Below, in pieces: positions 43,835 through 52,132 of a DNA stretch of 64,000 bases. Positions within the stretch are counted from its first letter, which is position 1. Every line of letters begins with the position of its first letter. Source of the DNA: Anaerolineales bacterium (lineage in GTDB: Bacteria; Chloroflexota; Anaerolineae; Anaerolineales; UBA11579); contig JAHBVE010000003.1 in the NCBI GenBank assembly GCA_019637675.1, positions 335,696 through 399,695 on the forward strand, written 5' to 3'. The notes under the pieces were generated by a model. That model ran no database searches and was not told the DNA's origin. It worked only from the letters and a program-made list of their open reading frames with translations. The translations under genes and the position numbers were made by a program.

Positions 43835-46651
43835 GTGGCACCTACGTCTTTACCTGTTAACCGACAGGAACAAATCGAAGAACCCTGGCATAAGCTTGGC
43901 CGCACGGAAGTGGCCGAACGGCTGGGCACCTCGCGCGAGCAAGGATTGAGCTCGGCCGAGGTCAAGGCGCGCCTGGAGAAGTACGGCCCCAACCGGCTGG
44001 AAGAGGCGCCGCCCAAGAAGTTCATCACCCTGCTGTGGGAGCAGCTCAACAACTTTGTTGTGTACCTGCTGTTCGCGGCCGTCATCATCTCGGCCATTCT
44101 GGGCGAGTGGGTGGAAGCCGCGGCCGTGATGGCGATCGTGGTGCTCAACGCCGGCTTCGGCATCGTGCAGGAGCGCCGCGCCGAACAGGCGCTGGCGGCA
44201 CTGCGCCAGCTGGCTTCGCCAGAGGCGCATGTGCTGCGGGATGGCCGCCGCGTGGATGTGCCGTCGTATGAAGTCGTGCCGGGCGATGTGGTCTTCCTGG
44301 AGGCCGGCAACTACATCCCGGCGGATGTGCGCTTGATCGAAGCGATCAACCTGCGCGTCGAAGAGGCCGCGCTGACGGGCGAATCCGTGCCGGTGGAAAA
44401 GAGCGCCGGCCGCCTGGAGAAGGCCGATGTAGGTCTGGGCGACCGCGTCAACACCACCTTCATGGGCACGCTGGTTTCGTACGGCCGCGGCAGCGGTATT
44501 GTAGTCAACACCGGCATGCGCACCCAGGTGGGTTTGATCGCTGAGATGCTGCAATCGGTGCACCACGAGCCGACCCCGCTGCAGCGCCGCCTCGAAGAGC
44601 TTGGCCGTTGGCTGGGTTGGGCGGCGCTCATCATTTGTGCGGCCGTCTTCGGCGTCGGCTTGCTGCGCGGGCAGGAAGCCTTGCACATGTTCGAGGTGGC
44701 CGTGACCCTGGCGATCGCGGCGGTGCCTGAGGGCCTGCCGGCGGTGGTGACGATCAGCCTGGCGCTGGGTATGCGCGAGATGATCAAGCGCAATGCGCTG
44801 ATCCGCCGCCTGTCTTCGGTGGAGACGCTGGGCTCGGCCACCGTGATCGGCTCCGACAAGACCGGCACGCTGACCCAGAACGCCATGACCGTGACGAGCG
44901 TATGGGTGGACGGACGCCGGGTCGAGATCTCGGGCACCGGCTATCAGCCGCAAGGCGAATTCTCGCTGGATGGCAAGGCCTTCGATCTGGGCAAGCACCA
45001 CGGCGTATTCAGCGCCCTGTGGCTGGGCGCCCTCAACAACGACGCCATTTTGGAATCGGGCGAGGGCGGGACGCGGGTGGTGGGCGACCCCACCGAGGCG
45101 GCCATGCTGGTGGCGGCGGCCAAGGCCGACGCCGCCTACGGCGAGCTGGCGCGGCGCTACCCGCGCGTGCAGGAGATCCCATTTGATTCGGACCGCAAGC
45201 GCATGACCACGATTCACCAGGTGGCCGACCCGCTGAGCGCCGATCTTTCCCCATTCCATGAATCGCACGAGCACAGGGGCTGGCACGTGGTGGCCGTCAA
45301 AGGCGCGCCGGACGTGGTGCTGGAGCTGTGCAAGCAATACCAGACGGTTGACGATGCGGTAGCCCCGCTGAACGAGCAGATGCGGGCGCGTATCCTGGAA
45401 GCCAATGACCAAATGGCGCAGGATGCGTTGCGCGTGATCGCCGTGGCCTACCGCATCAGCAAGGACGTGCCGGAGAAGCTGACGCCGGAGCATGTGGAGC
45501 AGGACCTGGTGTTCGTGGGTCTGCTAGGCATGATCGACCCGCCGCGTGCAGAAGTGAAGGACGCGCTGGCCAAAGCGCGCAGCGCGGGCATCCGCACCGT
45601 GATGATCACGGGCGACTACCCGCAGACGGCGCGCGCCATCGCCATCCAGATCGGCCTGGTGAGCGAGGACAGCAGCAAGGTCATCGCCGGGGCTGAGCTC
45701 AATGACATGAGCGACGAGCAGCTGCAGGAGGAGATCAAGCGCACGAGCGTGTTCGCTCGCGTATCGCCGGAGCACAAGGTGCGGATCGTGAAAGCGCTAC
45801 GCGCCAACGGCAACATCGTGGCGATGACCGGCGACGGCGTCAACGACGCGCCGGCGCTGAAGCAGGCTGACATCGGTGTGGCGATGGGCATCACTGGCAC
45901 GGATGTGGCCAAGGAAACGGCCGACATGGTGCTGACGGATGACAATTACTCCAGCATTGTGTCAGCGGTGGAGCAGGGGCGGGTGATCTACAGCAACATC
46001 CGCAAGTTCGTGTTCTTCCTGCTGTCGTGCAACACGGCCGAGATCGCCATCATCTTCACGGCGATCATGATGGGGCTGCCCTCGCCGCTGGCGCCGATCC
46101 AACTGCTGTGGCTGAACCTGCTGACCGACGGTGCCCCGGCGCTGGCGCTGGGCACCGAGAAGGGCGACCCCGACATCATGAAGCTGCCGCCGCGCCGCAA
46201 GGATGAGCCGATCATCGACGCGGAGATGCGCCTGGGCATCATCATCCAGACGATCGTCAAGACCGGCAGCGTGCTGGCGGCCTACATGCTTGGCCTACAG
46301 CTCTTCCCGACCGACGGGCACAACGTGACCGCTGCCACCATGGCGTTCATGACCCTGGGTCTGTGCGAGCTGGTGCGCGCTTACACTGCCCGCTCTGAGC
46401 ACTTCTCCATGTTCTATGGCGGCCTGTTCAGCAACAAGAACATGAATGTTGCGGTGCTGATCTCTACGGTGTTGCTGCTGGTGGTGGTGTATGTGCCGCC
46501 CCTGCAGGGCGTGTTCGATACGGCCCCGCTGGGCTGGCTGCACTGGGAGATCATTCTGCCGTTGACGCTGCTGCCGGGCGTGGCTGCCGAGCTGACCAAG
46601 TGGTACATCCGCCGTGGTCTTGAGCGCAAAGCGGCCGCTGCGACCGCCTAA
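43835..46651 (+). CDS. P-type cation ATPase, Ca2+-type (P2A)
   Basis: 938 aa, about ten transmembrane helices. It pumps Ca2+ (or Mn2+) out of the cytosol. The actuator-domain TGES lies in AALTGESVPVEK, the phosphorylated Asp341 in SDKTGTLT, and the hinge in MTGDGVNDAPALKQADIGVAMG. VAVTLAIAAVPEGLPAVV is the M4 ion-site helix with the P2A PEGLP motif. NTAEIAIIF and WLNLLTDGAPALALG also match the sarcoplasmic-type family. The start is the GTG at 43835 because AAGGAGG lies 8 nt upstream. It is monocistronic. Confidence 0.93.
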   Translation: MAPTSLPVNRQEQIEEPWHKLGRTEVAERLGTSREQGLSSAEVKARLEKYGPNRLEEAPPKKFITLLWEQLNNFVVYLLFAAVIISAILGEWVEAAAVMAIVVLNAGFGIVQERRAEQALAALRQLASPEAHVLRDGRRVDVPSYEVVPGDVVFLEAGNYIPADVRLIEAINLRVEEAALTGESVPVEKSAGRLEKADVGLGDRVNTTFMGTLVSYGRGSGIVVNTGMRTQVGLIAEMLQSVHHEPTPLQRRLEELGRWLGWAALIICAAVFGVGLLRGQEALHMFEVAVTLAIAAVPEGLPAVVTISLALGMREMIKRNALIRRLSSVETLGSATVIGSDKTGTLTQNAMTVTSVWVDGRRVEISGTGYQPQGEFSLDGKAFDLGKHHGVFSALWLGALNNDAILESGEGGTRVVGDPTEAAMLVAAAKADAAYGELARRYPRVQEIPFDSDRKRMTTIHQVADPLSADLSPFHESHEHRGWHVVAVKGAPDVVLELCKQYQTVDDAVAPLNEQMRARILEANDQMAQDALRVIAVAYRISKDVPEKLTPEHVEQDLVFVGLLGMIDPPRAEVKDALAKARSAGIRTVMITGDYPQTARAIAIQIGLVSEDSSKVIAGAELNDMSDEQLQEEIKRTSVFARVSPEHKVRIVKALRANGNIVAMTGDGVNDAPALKQADIGVAMGITGTDVAKETADMVLTDDNYSSIVSAVEQGRVIYSNIRKFVFFLLSCNTAEIAIIFTAIMMGLPSPLAPIQLLWLNLLTDGAPALALGTEKGDPDIMKLPPRRKDEPIIDAEMRLGIIIQTIVKTGSVLAAYMLGLQLFPTDGHNVTAATMAFMTLGLCELVRAYTARSEHFSMFYGGLFSNKNMNVAVLISTVLLLVVVYVPPLQGVFDTAPLGWLHWEIILPLTLLPGVAAELTKWYIRRGLERKAAAATA

Positions 46652-46653
46652 AC

Positions 46654-46730
46654 ATATACTCTAGAACTAGAGTATATAGCTCTAACTAGCTTGGAATAAA
46701 AAAAAGCCCGCCATTTGGCGGGCTTTTTTG
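46654..46730. terminator. AT-rich palindrome and intrinsic terminator
   Basis: ATATACTCTAG (46654-46664), AA, and its exact complement CTAGAGTATAT (46667-46677) form an 11-bp-arm palindrome just after the stop. Then AAAAAAGCCCGCCA-TT-TGGCGGGCTTTTTT (46698-46730) is a strong bidirectional terminator. The first is too AT-rich for a terminator and may be a protein-binding site. Confidence 0.8.
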
Positions 46731-46745
46731 TCTCGCAGAGTGGAG

Positions 46746-47096
46746 TTAGCTGGCTTGTGAAGCGCGCTTGGCCAGCGAGCGGCCGAGGAACATGACACCG
46801 ATGCCGAAGATGGGGTGCAGGGCTTTGACGATGGCCGGCACGTCGGCGCGGATGTAGCCCTGGGAGCCGAGCATCAGGAACGCCAGCAGGGTCAGCCCAA
46901 GGATGGGGGCGCCCAGCTTGCCCAGCAGGGCGAGCAGGAGCATGGCGAACAGGATCAGCAGCATCAGCATGCCGCTCATGGCGTGCCAGCTGGAGGGGAT
47001 GGCGCCAAAGTACGCCGCCCCGATCAGGATGATCTGAAGGAAACCCAAATAGAAAATAGCTTTGCCTAAGCGAATGAAAGTGGAACGAAAGTCCAT
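46746..47096 (-). CDS. Small integral membrane protein, unknown
   Basis: 116 aa with four predicted helices (GKAIFYLGFLQIILIGAAYFG, MSGMLMLLILFAMLLLALLG, a third and a short fourth) and a conserved-looking HAMSG and HPIFG. It is similar in layout to small four-helix membrane proteins annotated only as hypothetical. AAAGGAGAGAATT precedes the ATG. The gene lies downstream of dus in the same orientation (26-bp gap), so it is possibly co-transcribed. Confidence 0.7.
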   Translation of the reverse strand: MDFRSTFIRLGKAIFYLGFLQIILIGAAYFGAIPSSWHAMSGMLMLLILFAMLLLALLGKLGAPILGLTLLAFLMLGSQGYIRADVPAIVKALHPIFGIGVMFLGRSLAKRASQAS

Positions 47097-47122
47097 AATT
47101 CTCTCCTTTGAGGTTGGTGCAT

Positions 47123-48088
47123 CTATGCCACCGCAGGCTGCAGGGCAAGTTGATCGAGAATGCGGGTGAAATCCTCAGCCGTCTCGCTGGTGAGCAGCTG
47201 CTCGCGCTGGGCCGTATCCAGCCCGTAGGGGCTGATGTAGCGGGCGGCATGCTTGCGGAACAGTACCAGGCCCAGCTCGGCGCCGTAGAAGGCCTGCATG
47301 GCTTGCAGGTGGTCCAGCACCATGGCGCGCACCTGCGGCTCGGTCACCTCGTGGCGGTCAAGGCCGGCAAAGATCCACGGGTTGCCGATGGCGCCGCGGG
47401 CGATCATCACCGCGTCGCAGCCGGTGTGCTCACGCATGCGGCCGATGTCGGCCACCAGGCGCACATCGCCATTGCCGAAGACCGGGATGCTGACGGCGGC
47501 CTTCACCTCGGCGATGGCGTCCCAGTTGGCCTGGCCGCGGTAGGCCTGCGCCTTGGTGCGGCCGTGCACGGCGATGGCCGCACCGCCGTTGTCTTCAATG
47601 ATGCGGGCCACGTCTACATGGTTGAGGCTGTCTTCGTCCCAGCCGATGCGAATCTTGCCGGTGATGGGCAAGTCCAACGCGTGAGTCAAAGAATGGAAGA
47701 TCTGGGCGATCTTGGCCGGCTCGCGCAGCAAGCCGGCGCCGGCGCCGCGGCCGGAGACGCAGCGCACGGAGCAGCCCATGTTGATGTCGATAATGTCCGG
47801 CTCGAACGGGCGCAGTTTGAGGGCCGCTTGCAGCAGGCGCCCCGGGTCGTCATCGAAGAGCTGGAAGGTGACGGGGCGCTCGGTTTTGAGGAAGGCGAGG
47901 CGGCGCTCGAGGTGCGGATGGCCGTTGAGCACATCCAGGGCGTTGACGAATTCGGTATAGCTGATGGCCGAGCCGAGCCGGCGCGCCAGCGAGCGGAACG
48001 GCTGGTCAGAGAAGCCGTCCATGGGCGAGAGGATGGTGCGGCCGTGGATGGGGATGGGGCCGATGTGGAAGCTTGGCTCGCTGGGCAT
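47123..48088 (-). CDS. dus: tRNA-dihydrouridine synthase
   Basis: 321 aa, FMN-dependent. It reduces uridine to dihydrouridine in tRNA D-loops with NADPH. The TIM barrel begins LSPMDGFSDQPFRSLARRLG. INMGCSVRCVSGRGAGAGLL holds the catalytic Cys, followed by ITGKIRIGWDEDS, AIAVHGRTKAQ and VFGNGDVRLVADIGRMREHTGCDAVMIARGAIGNPWIF. It is closest to the DusB-like group. The mRNA seems leaderless, with TAGAAT 6 nt before the ATG. Confidence 0.93.
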   Translation of the reverse strand: MPSEPSFHIGPIPIHGRTILSPMDGFSDQPFRSLARRLGSAISYTEFVNALDVLNGHPHLERRLAFLKTERPVTFQLFDDDPGRLLQAALKLRPFEPDIIDINMGCSVRCVSGRGAGAGLLREPAKIAQIFHSLTHALDLPITGKIRIGWDEDSLNHVDVARIIEDNGGAAIAVHGRTKAQAYRGQANWDAIAEVKAAVSIPVFGNGDVRLVADIGRMREHTGCDAVMIARGAIGNPWIFAGLDRHEVTEPQVRAMVLDHLQAMQAFYGAELGLVLFRKHAARYISPYGLDTAQREQLLTSETAEDFTRILDQLALQPAVA

Positions 48089-48094
48089 GGAATT

Positions 48095-48100
48095 ATTCTA
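48095..48100 (-). promoter_or_regulatory. -10 element of dus, leaderless configuration
   Basis: TAGAAT on the minus strand ends 6 nt before the ATG at 48088, with no Shine-Dalgarno sequence. Confidence 0.45.
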
Positions 48101-48109
48101 GCCTATGAG

Positions 48110-48366
48110 AGATTCATCCACAGATGAACACAGATGGACACTGATAAAAGCAAAATCTGTGTGTATCTGTGTTCATCTGTAGACTTTTCATTTGACTAGA
48201 TTCATCCACAGATGAACACAGATGCTAAAAGGGCGATGCATTTGATGGGACAAAATCTTTTGCCGCAGATAAAGTCAAAATCTGCGGCGTGGCGTAGCCA
48301 CGCATCTGCGTTTATCTGCGGCAGATGTCTTCTGCCTGCGGCATACATCCGTGTTCATCTGTGGAT
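48110..48366. repeat. Clustered ATCCACAGATGAACACAGATG repeats
   Basis: Copies of ATTCATCCACAGATGAACACAGATG start at about 48113 and 48202. Inverted forms GTGTTCATCTGT lie near 48168 and at the right end (GTGTTCATCTGTGGATG). A nested CCGCAGATAAA...TTTATCTGCGG pair encloses GGCGTGGCGTAGCCACGC. The cluster lies between the divergent dus and aminopeptidase genes and can fold into a large cruciform. Confidence 0.75.
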
Positions 48367-48410
48367 GCTTTCACTTCGCTTATACTTTTCTGAGCAAAGG
48401 ATCTGTAAAA

Positions 48411-49676
48411 ATGACCAAGAGCTTTGACCAAAAATTGTCTGATTACGCCGATCTGATCGTGCATATTGGCCTGAACGTGCAGCCCGGCCAAAAAGTGGTG
48501 GTGAGCGGCAAGAACCTGTTTCGCGGCGCGCCGCTGCACAGCGCCCCACTGGTGCGCAAGATCGTTGAAAGTGCCTACAAGGCCGGGGCGCGCTTTGTGG
48601 ATGTGTTCTGGGATGATGACCAGAGCCAGCTGGTGCGTTTTGCCCACGCGCCGCGTGACAGCTTCGAGGAGTTCCCCACCTGGCGCACGCGTGCATTGCA
48701 TGAATACGCCGCCAACGGGGATGCCATCGTCTCGATCTACGGCGAGGATCCGGACCTGTTCAACGGCCAGGACGCCGCGCTGGTGACACAAGCCCAGCGC
48801 ACGATGGAGAAGCACATGCAGTCCCAGATGGAACTGTTGATGAAGAACGCCTATAACTGGCTGCTGGTCAGCGTACCGCATCCCAACTGGGCCGCCAAAG
48901 TATTCTCTGACCTGCCGGCTGACCAGCAAATGGACGCCATGTGGGAGCAGATCTTCAAACTGTGCCGCATTGACCGGGACGACCCGGTGGCGGCCTGGAA
49001 AGCGCACATCGCCCAGCTCAACGAGGCGGCCAAGTATCTCAACGAGAAGCAGTACCATGCGCTGCATTACAGCGCGCCAGGCACTGACTTCACCGTAGGC
49101 CTGCCGGCTGGCCACCTGTGGAACAGCGCCCAGTCAGACACGCAGGGCGGGATCACCTTCACGCCCAACCTGCCGACCGAAGAGATCTTTACCCTGGGCG
49201 ACAAGAACCGCGCCGAGGGCACGCTCAAGGCCTCGATGCCGCTCAGTTATGGCGGCCGGCTGATCGAGGACTTCAGCATGGTCTTCAAGGATGGCCGCGT
49301 GGTGGACGTGAAAGCCGGCAAGAACGAGCAGGCGTTGAAAGACTTGCTGGATGTGGACGATGGCGCCGGGCGCGTGGGTGAGATCGCCCTCGTGCCGCAC
49401 AGCTCGCCGATCGCCCAGTCCGGCCGGCTGTTCTACAACACCCTGTACGATGAGAACGCCGCCAGCCACATCGCCGTGGGCCGCGCCTATCGCTTCACGC
49501 TGAAGGGCGGCGAGACGATGAGCAGCGAGGAGTTCGAGGCGGCAGGCGGCAACAATAGCCTGGTGCATGTCGACTTCATGATCGGCTCCGACCAGATGGA
49601 TATTGACGGCATCACCAAGGATGGCGCCAAAGAGCCCTTGATGCGCAAGGGCGAGTGGGCGTTTTTAGAAACCTAA
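48411..49676 (+). CDS. M29-family aminopeptidase (AmpS/aminopeptidase T type)
   Basis: 421 aa. A broad-specificity metallo-aminopeptidase with a binuclear metal site. FDQKLSDYADLIVHIGLNVQPGQKV is the N-terminal signature, NLPTEEIFTLGDKNRAEGTLKASMPLSYGG holds ligand Glu residues, and VGEIALVPHSSPIAQSG and VHVDFMIGSDQMDIDGI are also family-typical. The ATG at 48411 is placed by AAAGGA. TATACT at 48381 is a possible -10. Odd point: its last 21 codons before the tail duplicate downstream at 50498-50561, with an inserted NYN gene between. The tail FLET is newly acquired. Confidence 0.93.
   Translation: MTKSFDQKLSDYADLIVHIGLNVQPGQKVVVSGKNLFRGAPLHSAPLVRKIVESAYKAGARFVDVFWDDDQSQLVRFAHAPRDSFEEFPTWRTRALHEYAANGDAIVSIYGEDPDLFNGQDAALVTQAQRTMEKHMQSQMELLMKNAYNWLLVSVPHPNWAAKVFSDLPADQQMDAMWEQIFKLCRIDRDDPVAAWKAHIAQLNEAAKYLNEKQYHALHYSAPGTDFTVGLPAGHLWNSAQSDTQGGITFTPNLPTEEIFTLGDKNRAEGTLKASMPLSYGGRLIEDFSMVFKDGRVVDVKAGKNEQALKDLLDVDDGAGRVGEIALVPHSSPIAQSGRLFYNTLYDENAASHIAVGRAYRFTLKGGETMSSEEFEAAGGNNSLVHVDFMIGSDQMDIDGITKDGAKEPLMRKGEWAFLET
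49597..49660. repeat. 64-bp direct repeat, left copy (target-site end of NYN insertion)
   Basis: The sequence from TGGATATTGACGGCATC to GGGCGAGTGGGC recurs at 50498-50561 with only two differences (both T to C). The left copy is inside the aminopeptidase gene. Distance between copies is 901 bp. Confidence 0.9.
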
Positions 49677-49679
49677 GGT

Positions 49680-50369
49680 TTACGACCAGGAATTTGGCTT
49701 GGCTATAGAAATTTCCTTGCCATCTATCAAAAACACAAAGGGGTCGGCAAGCTGATTTTGTGCAAAATGGTGCTCATCCGAAGTGAGCTCCATAATGCCA
49801 GTTTGGGTGGTCGGGTCCATTAGTTTATTGTTTTTTCGCATAGGCGGAAATGCTACTATTAGATCTTTTCTTGGAAAAAGCTTTCGCAGCTCTTTCAGTG
49901 CGTTTTCATAGTCCCCATCCCCAGAAACTAATATCTGGGTATCGCAAATATCCTCGATTGCATCTACAAATAAAGAAGTTGCCAGATTGACATCTGTTTT
50001 CTTCTCGTTTGGCTTTATGTGTGGGGCACCACAACTATGGCAGTTTACTTTGTTGTCACAATGCTTACAATGGCTTTGGTGAGATTGATAGTTTCCTTCG
50101 TATAATTTCACAAGAGGCGAGAGAGACTGGATTGCATCAATATACGCTGATTGTCTCTGCGCCTTGCCTAAATCAGTTGGTGTCGAGGAAACTCGAGAAG
50201 TAAAATACCTTACGCGGATTAGGGTGGAGCCTTTTGGTGTTAGCGCGTTTGCAAATTTTGCCAAATCTAACCAAAGGTACTTTTTCCACCCCTTGGCCTT
50301 CATCCCGTGATAAAGATTAAAACCATCAATATAAACAACTGTTCTTTTCATCGCCTTCCCTATTGCCAT
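49680..50369 (-). CDS. NYN-domain ribonuclease-like protein with zinc ribbon (insertion cargo)
   Basis: 229 aa. The NYN (PIN-like, LabA/DUF88-related) nuclease fold has all acidic residues: TVVYIDGFNLYHGM, EKKTDVNLATSLFVDAI and ILVSGDGDYENAL. A zinc-ribbon insert with CKHCDNKVNCHSCGAP lies between the first strand region and the second. It would cleave RNA (inference from family). The gene is visibly more AT-rich than its neighbours, its stop lies 3 bp from the aminopeptidase stop in convergent orientation, and it is the only gene in a unit bounded by a 64-bp direct repeat. Confidence 0.85.
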   Translation of the reverse strand: MAIGKAMKRTVVYIDGFNLYHGMKAKGWKKYLWLDLAKFANALTPKGSTLIRVRYFTSRVSSTPTDLGKAQRQSAYIDAIQSLSPLVKLYEGNYQSHQSHCKHCDNKVNCHSCGAPHIKPNEKKTDVNLATSLFVDAIEDICDTQILVSGDGDYENALKELRKLFPRKDLIVAFPPMRKNNKLMDPTTQTGIMELTSDEHHFAQNQLADPFVFLIDGKEISIAKPNSWS

Positions 50370-50401
50370 CGCGTCATTTTAACTCTATAATACTGGTACA
50401 G

Positions 50402-50447
50402 CCTTAGGGTGAGTAACCCTAAGGGGAGGTCGGTTCGCCGACCTCCC
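50402..50447. other. Two adjacent perfect hairpins upstream of the NYN gene
   Basis: CCTTAGGGT-GAGTA-ACCCTAAGG (50402-50424) is followed, sharing one base, by a 10-bp stem GGGAGGTCGG-TTCG-CCGACCTCCC (50424-50447) with a UUCG-type tetraloop. No T tract follows, so they are not simple terminators. They could be a structured RNA, an end structure of the insertion, or a binding site. Confidence 0.8.
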
Positions 50448-50497
50448 GTAGTTTAAATCACTAAAATGCAGCCTTGTGGCACCAACTAGCAATGTAG

Positions 50498-50561
50498 TGG
50501 ATATTGACGGCATCACCAAGGACGGCGCCAAAGAGCCCCTGATGCGCAAGGGCGAGTGGGC
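50498..50561 (+). pseudogene. Displaced 3' end of the aminopeptidase gene (right direct repeat)
   Basis: This 64-bp copy encodes the same aminopeptidase C-terminus. It is followed by YKR and a TAG stop (50571-50573), then by a strong terminator. The tail and terminator look like the original end of the aminopeptidase gene, so this copy is the ancestral one, cut off by the insertion. Confidence 0.8.
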
Positions 50562-50585
50562 CTACAAGCGTTAGCTAAGAATGAG

Positions 50586-50616
50586 AGCCCGCACAGCAAT
50601 GTGCGGGCTTTTTCGT
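50586..50616 (+). terminator. Intrinsic terminator, original end of the aminopeptidase gene
   Basis: AGCCCGCACA, a GCAA loop and TGTGCGGGCTTTTT form a perfect 10-bp stem and T tract, 13 bp past the displaced stop codon. Confidence 0.92.
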
Positions 50617-50779
50617 GGCCAACACCTTGACATTGCTTGCTTTCTCACGCCACAGCCATTATTCCGCTGTAGGATAGGACTCCAAAAACGTGGTGTGTAG
50701 TGGGCAGATATCTTTTGAGATGCACGCCCCACCCCCACCCACAAAACGAACAACAACTTGACACAATGTTGGAGGCGCT

Positions 50780-51421
50780 ATGGAAACTTATGAAGTGAAC
50801 GGAAAGCAGCACAAAGGCTATTTGGCTTTGCCGGCGGGCGGCAAAGGCCCGGGCTTACTGTTGTTGCATGCCTGGTGGGGCCTGACCGACCTGTTCAAAG
50901 AGACGGCTGACAAGTATGCCGCCGAAGGCTATGTGGTCTTCGCTCCCGATCTGTTCGATGGCGCCCAGGCCAGCGAGCCAGCCGAGGCTGAGAAGCTGGT
51001 GCAGGCCGCCGAAGCGGACTTCCCGGCTGTGAAAGCCGCTGCGGAGGGCGCGGCCAAGTTCCTGCAGGCGCACCCGGCCGTGACCAGCGACAAGCTCACC
51101 GCGGTGGGCTTCTCGTTCGGCGCGGCGTATGCCCTGGTGCTGGATGAGGCCCTGCCGGATGTGTTCCAGAAGGTTGTGCTGTTCTATGGCATGGCCGGGG
51201 CGGATGTCAGCAAGAGCCAGGCCCGCTATCTGGCCCACTTCGCCGAGAACGACCCGTTTGAGGACACCGAAGCGGCCCAGGCCATGAACGCCGCCAACCT
51301 GGAGCGCCATATCTACCCTGGTACCGGGCACTGGTTCTACGAGCACAACCGGGCGGATGCGTACAACGCCGAGGCGGCCGATCTGGCCTGGCAGCGCACC
51401 ATAACCTTCCTGAAGGGTTAA
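50780..51421 (+). CDS. Dienelactone hydrolase family alpha/beta hydrolase
   Basis: 213 aa. The alpha/beta hydrolase fold has LLLLHAWWGLTDLFKETADKYAAEGYVVFAPDLFDG, the typical DLH start. The nucleophile elbow reads VGFSFGAAYAL, so Ser replaces the Cys of classical dienelactone hydrolase (GYCLGG). The acid is probably Asp in AENDPFED and the histidine is in GTGHWFYE. The ATG follows GGAGG. The substrate is unknown; an esterase role is likely. Confidence 0.85.
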   Translation: METYEVNGKQHKGYLALPAGGKGPGLLLLHAWWGLTDLFKETADKYAAEGYVVFAPDLFDGAQASEPAEAEKLVQAAEADFPAVKAAAEGAAKFLQAHPAVTSDKLTAVGFSFGAAYALVLDEALPDVFQKVVLFYGMAGADVSKSQARYLAHFAENDPFEDTEAAQAMNAANLERHIYPGTGHWFYEHNRADAYNAEAADLAWQRTITFLKG

Positions 51422-51488
51422 ACATAATGAGGTAGCGGCCGCCCGCTGCGGCGGCTTCTGCTATCATTCGCTTTCGAGGTGAACGCCC

Positions 51489-52064
51489 ATGCAACAAGTA
51501 CTCTCTGAACGCTTACTGCCGCGCAGCCGCAGCACCTGGCTGGCGGAAGCTACGCTGATCATCCTCAGCGCCCTGTTCATTGCCGCACTGGCCCAAGTGC
51601 GCATCCCGCTGCAGCCGGTGCCGATCACCGGCCAGACCCTGGCCGTGCTGCTGGTCGGCATGGCGCTCGGCTCACGCCGCGGCCCGCTGGCCGTGCTGGC
51701 CTATCTGGGTATGGCCGCCGGCGGCCTGCCGTTCTTCACCGGCGGGCAAAGCGGCCTGGCCTACATGGCCGGCCCCACGGGTGGCTACCTGGTGGGCTTC
51801 GTGGCCGCCGCCTTTGTGGTGGGCTGGCTGGCCGAGCGCGGTTGGGACCGCACGCTGGGCAAGACCCTGGCGGCGATGGTGATCGGCAATGCCGTCATCT
51901 ACCTGTTCGGCGTGAGTTGGCTGGCCACCATCGTGGGCGGATTCACCGGCACCAGCGGCTCGCTGGCGCTGGGCTTGTACCCGTTCCTGCTGGGCGATGC
52001 GCTCAAGGCGCTGGCAGCCGCGCTGCTGCTGCCCGCCGCCTGGATGATGGTGCGCGAAGAATAG
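51489..52064 (+). CDS. bioY: Biotin transporter BioY (ECF S-component)
   Basis: 191 aa, six membrane segments. Family marks are LAQVRIPLQPVPITGQTLAVLLVGMALGSRRG, AGGLPFFTGGQSGLAYMAGPTGGYLVGF and GNAVIYLFGVSWLA. It binds and imports biotin, alone or with the EcfAAT energising module, which is not in this window. The ATG follows GAGGTG. No BirA operator could be recognised upstream. Confidence 0.94.
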   Translation: MQQVLSERLLPRSRSTWLAEATLIILSALFIAALAQVRIPLQPVPITGQTLAVLLVGMALGSRRGPLAVLAYLGMAAGGLPFFTGGQSGLAYMAGPTGGYLVGFVAAAFVVGWLAERGWDRTLGKTLAAMVIGNAVIYLFGVSWLATIVGGFTGTSGSLALGLYPFLLGDALKALAAALLLPAAWMMVREE

Positions 52065-52078
52065 CCTGACCTGCAAAT

Positions 52079-52112
52079 AAAAAACGCCTCAGCATTTGCT
52101 GAGGCGTTTTGC
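52079..52112. terminator. Bidirectional intrinsic terminator
   Basis: AAAAAACGCCTCAGCA-TT-TGCTGAGGCGTTTTGC lies between bioY and the convergent desaturase gene. Confidence 0.92.
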
Positions 52113-52132
52113 TTTTATGCGGCAACCGGCAG

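Noticed and set aside
43850..45493. 547-codon open frame on the minus strand
   Set aside because: It is antisense to the P-type ATPase gene; His/Arg/Gln-rich translation typical of shadow frames.
48110..48366. CRISPR array
   Set aside because: The repeats are of unequal spacing, in both orientations and nested, with no constant-length spacers and no cas genes nearby.
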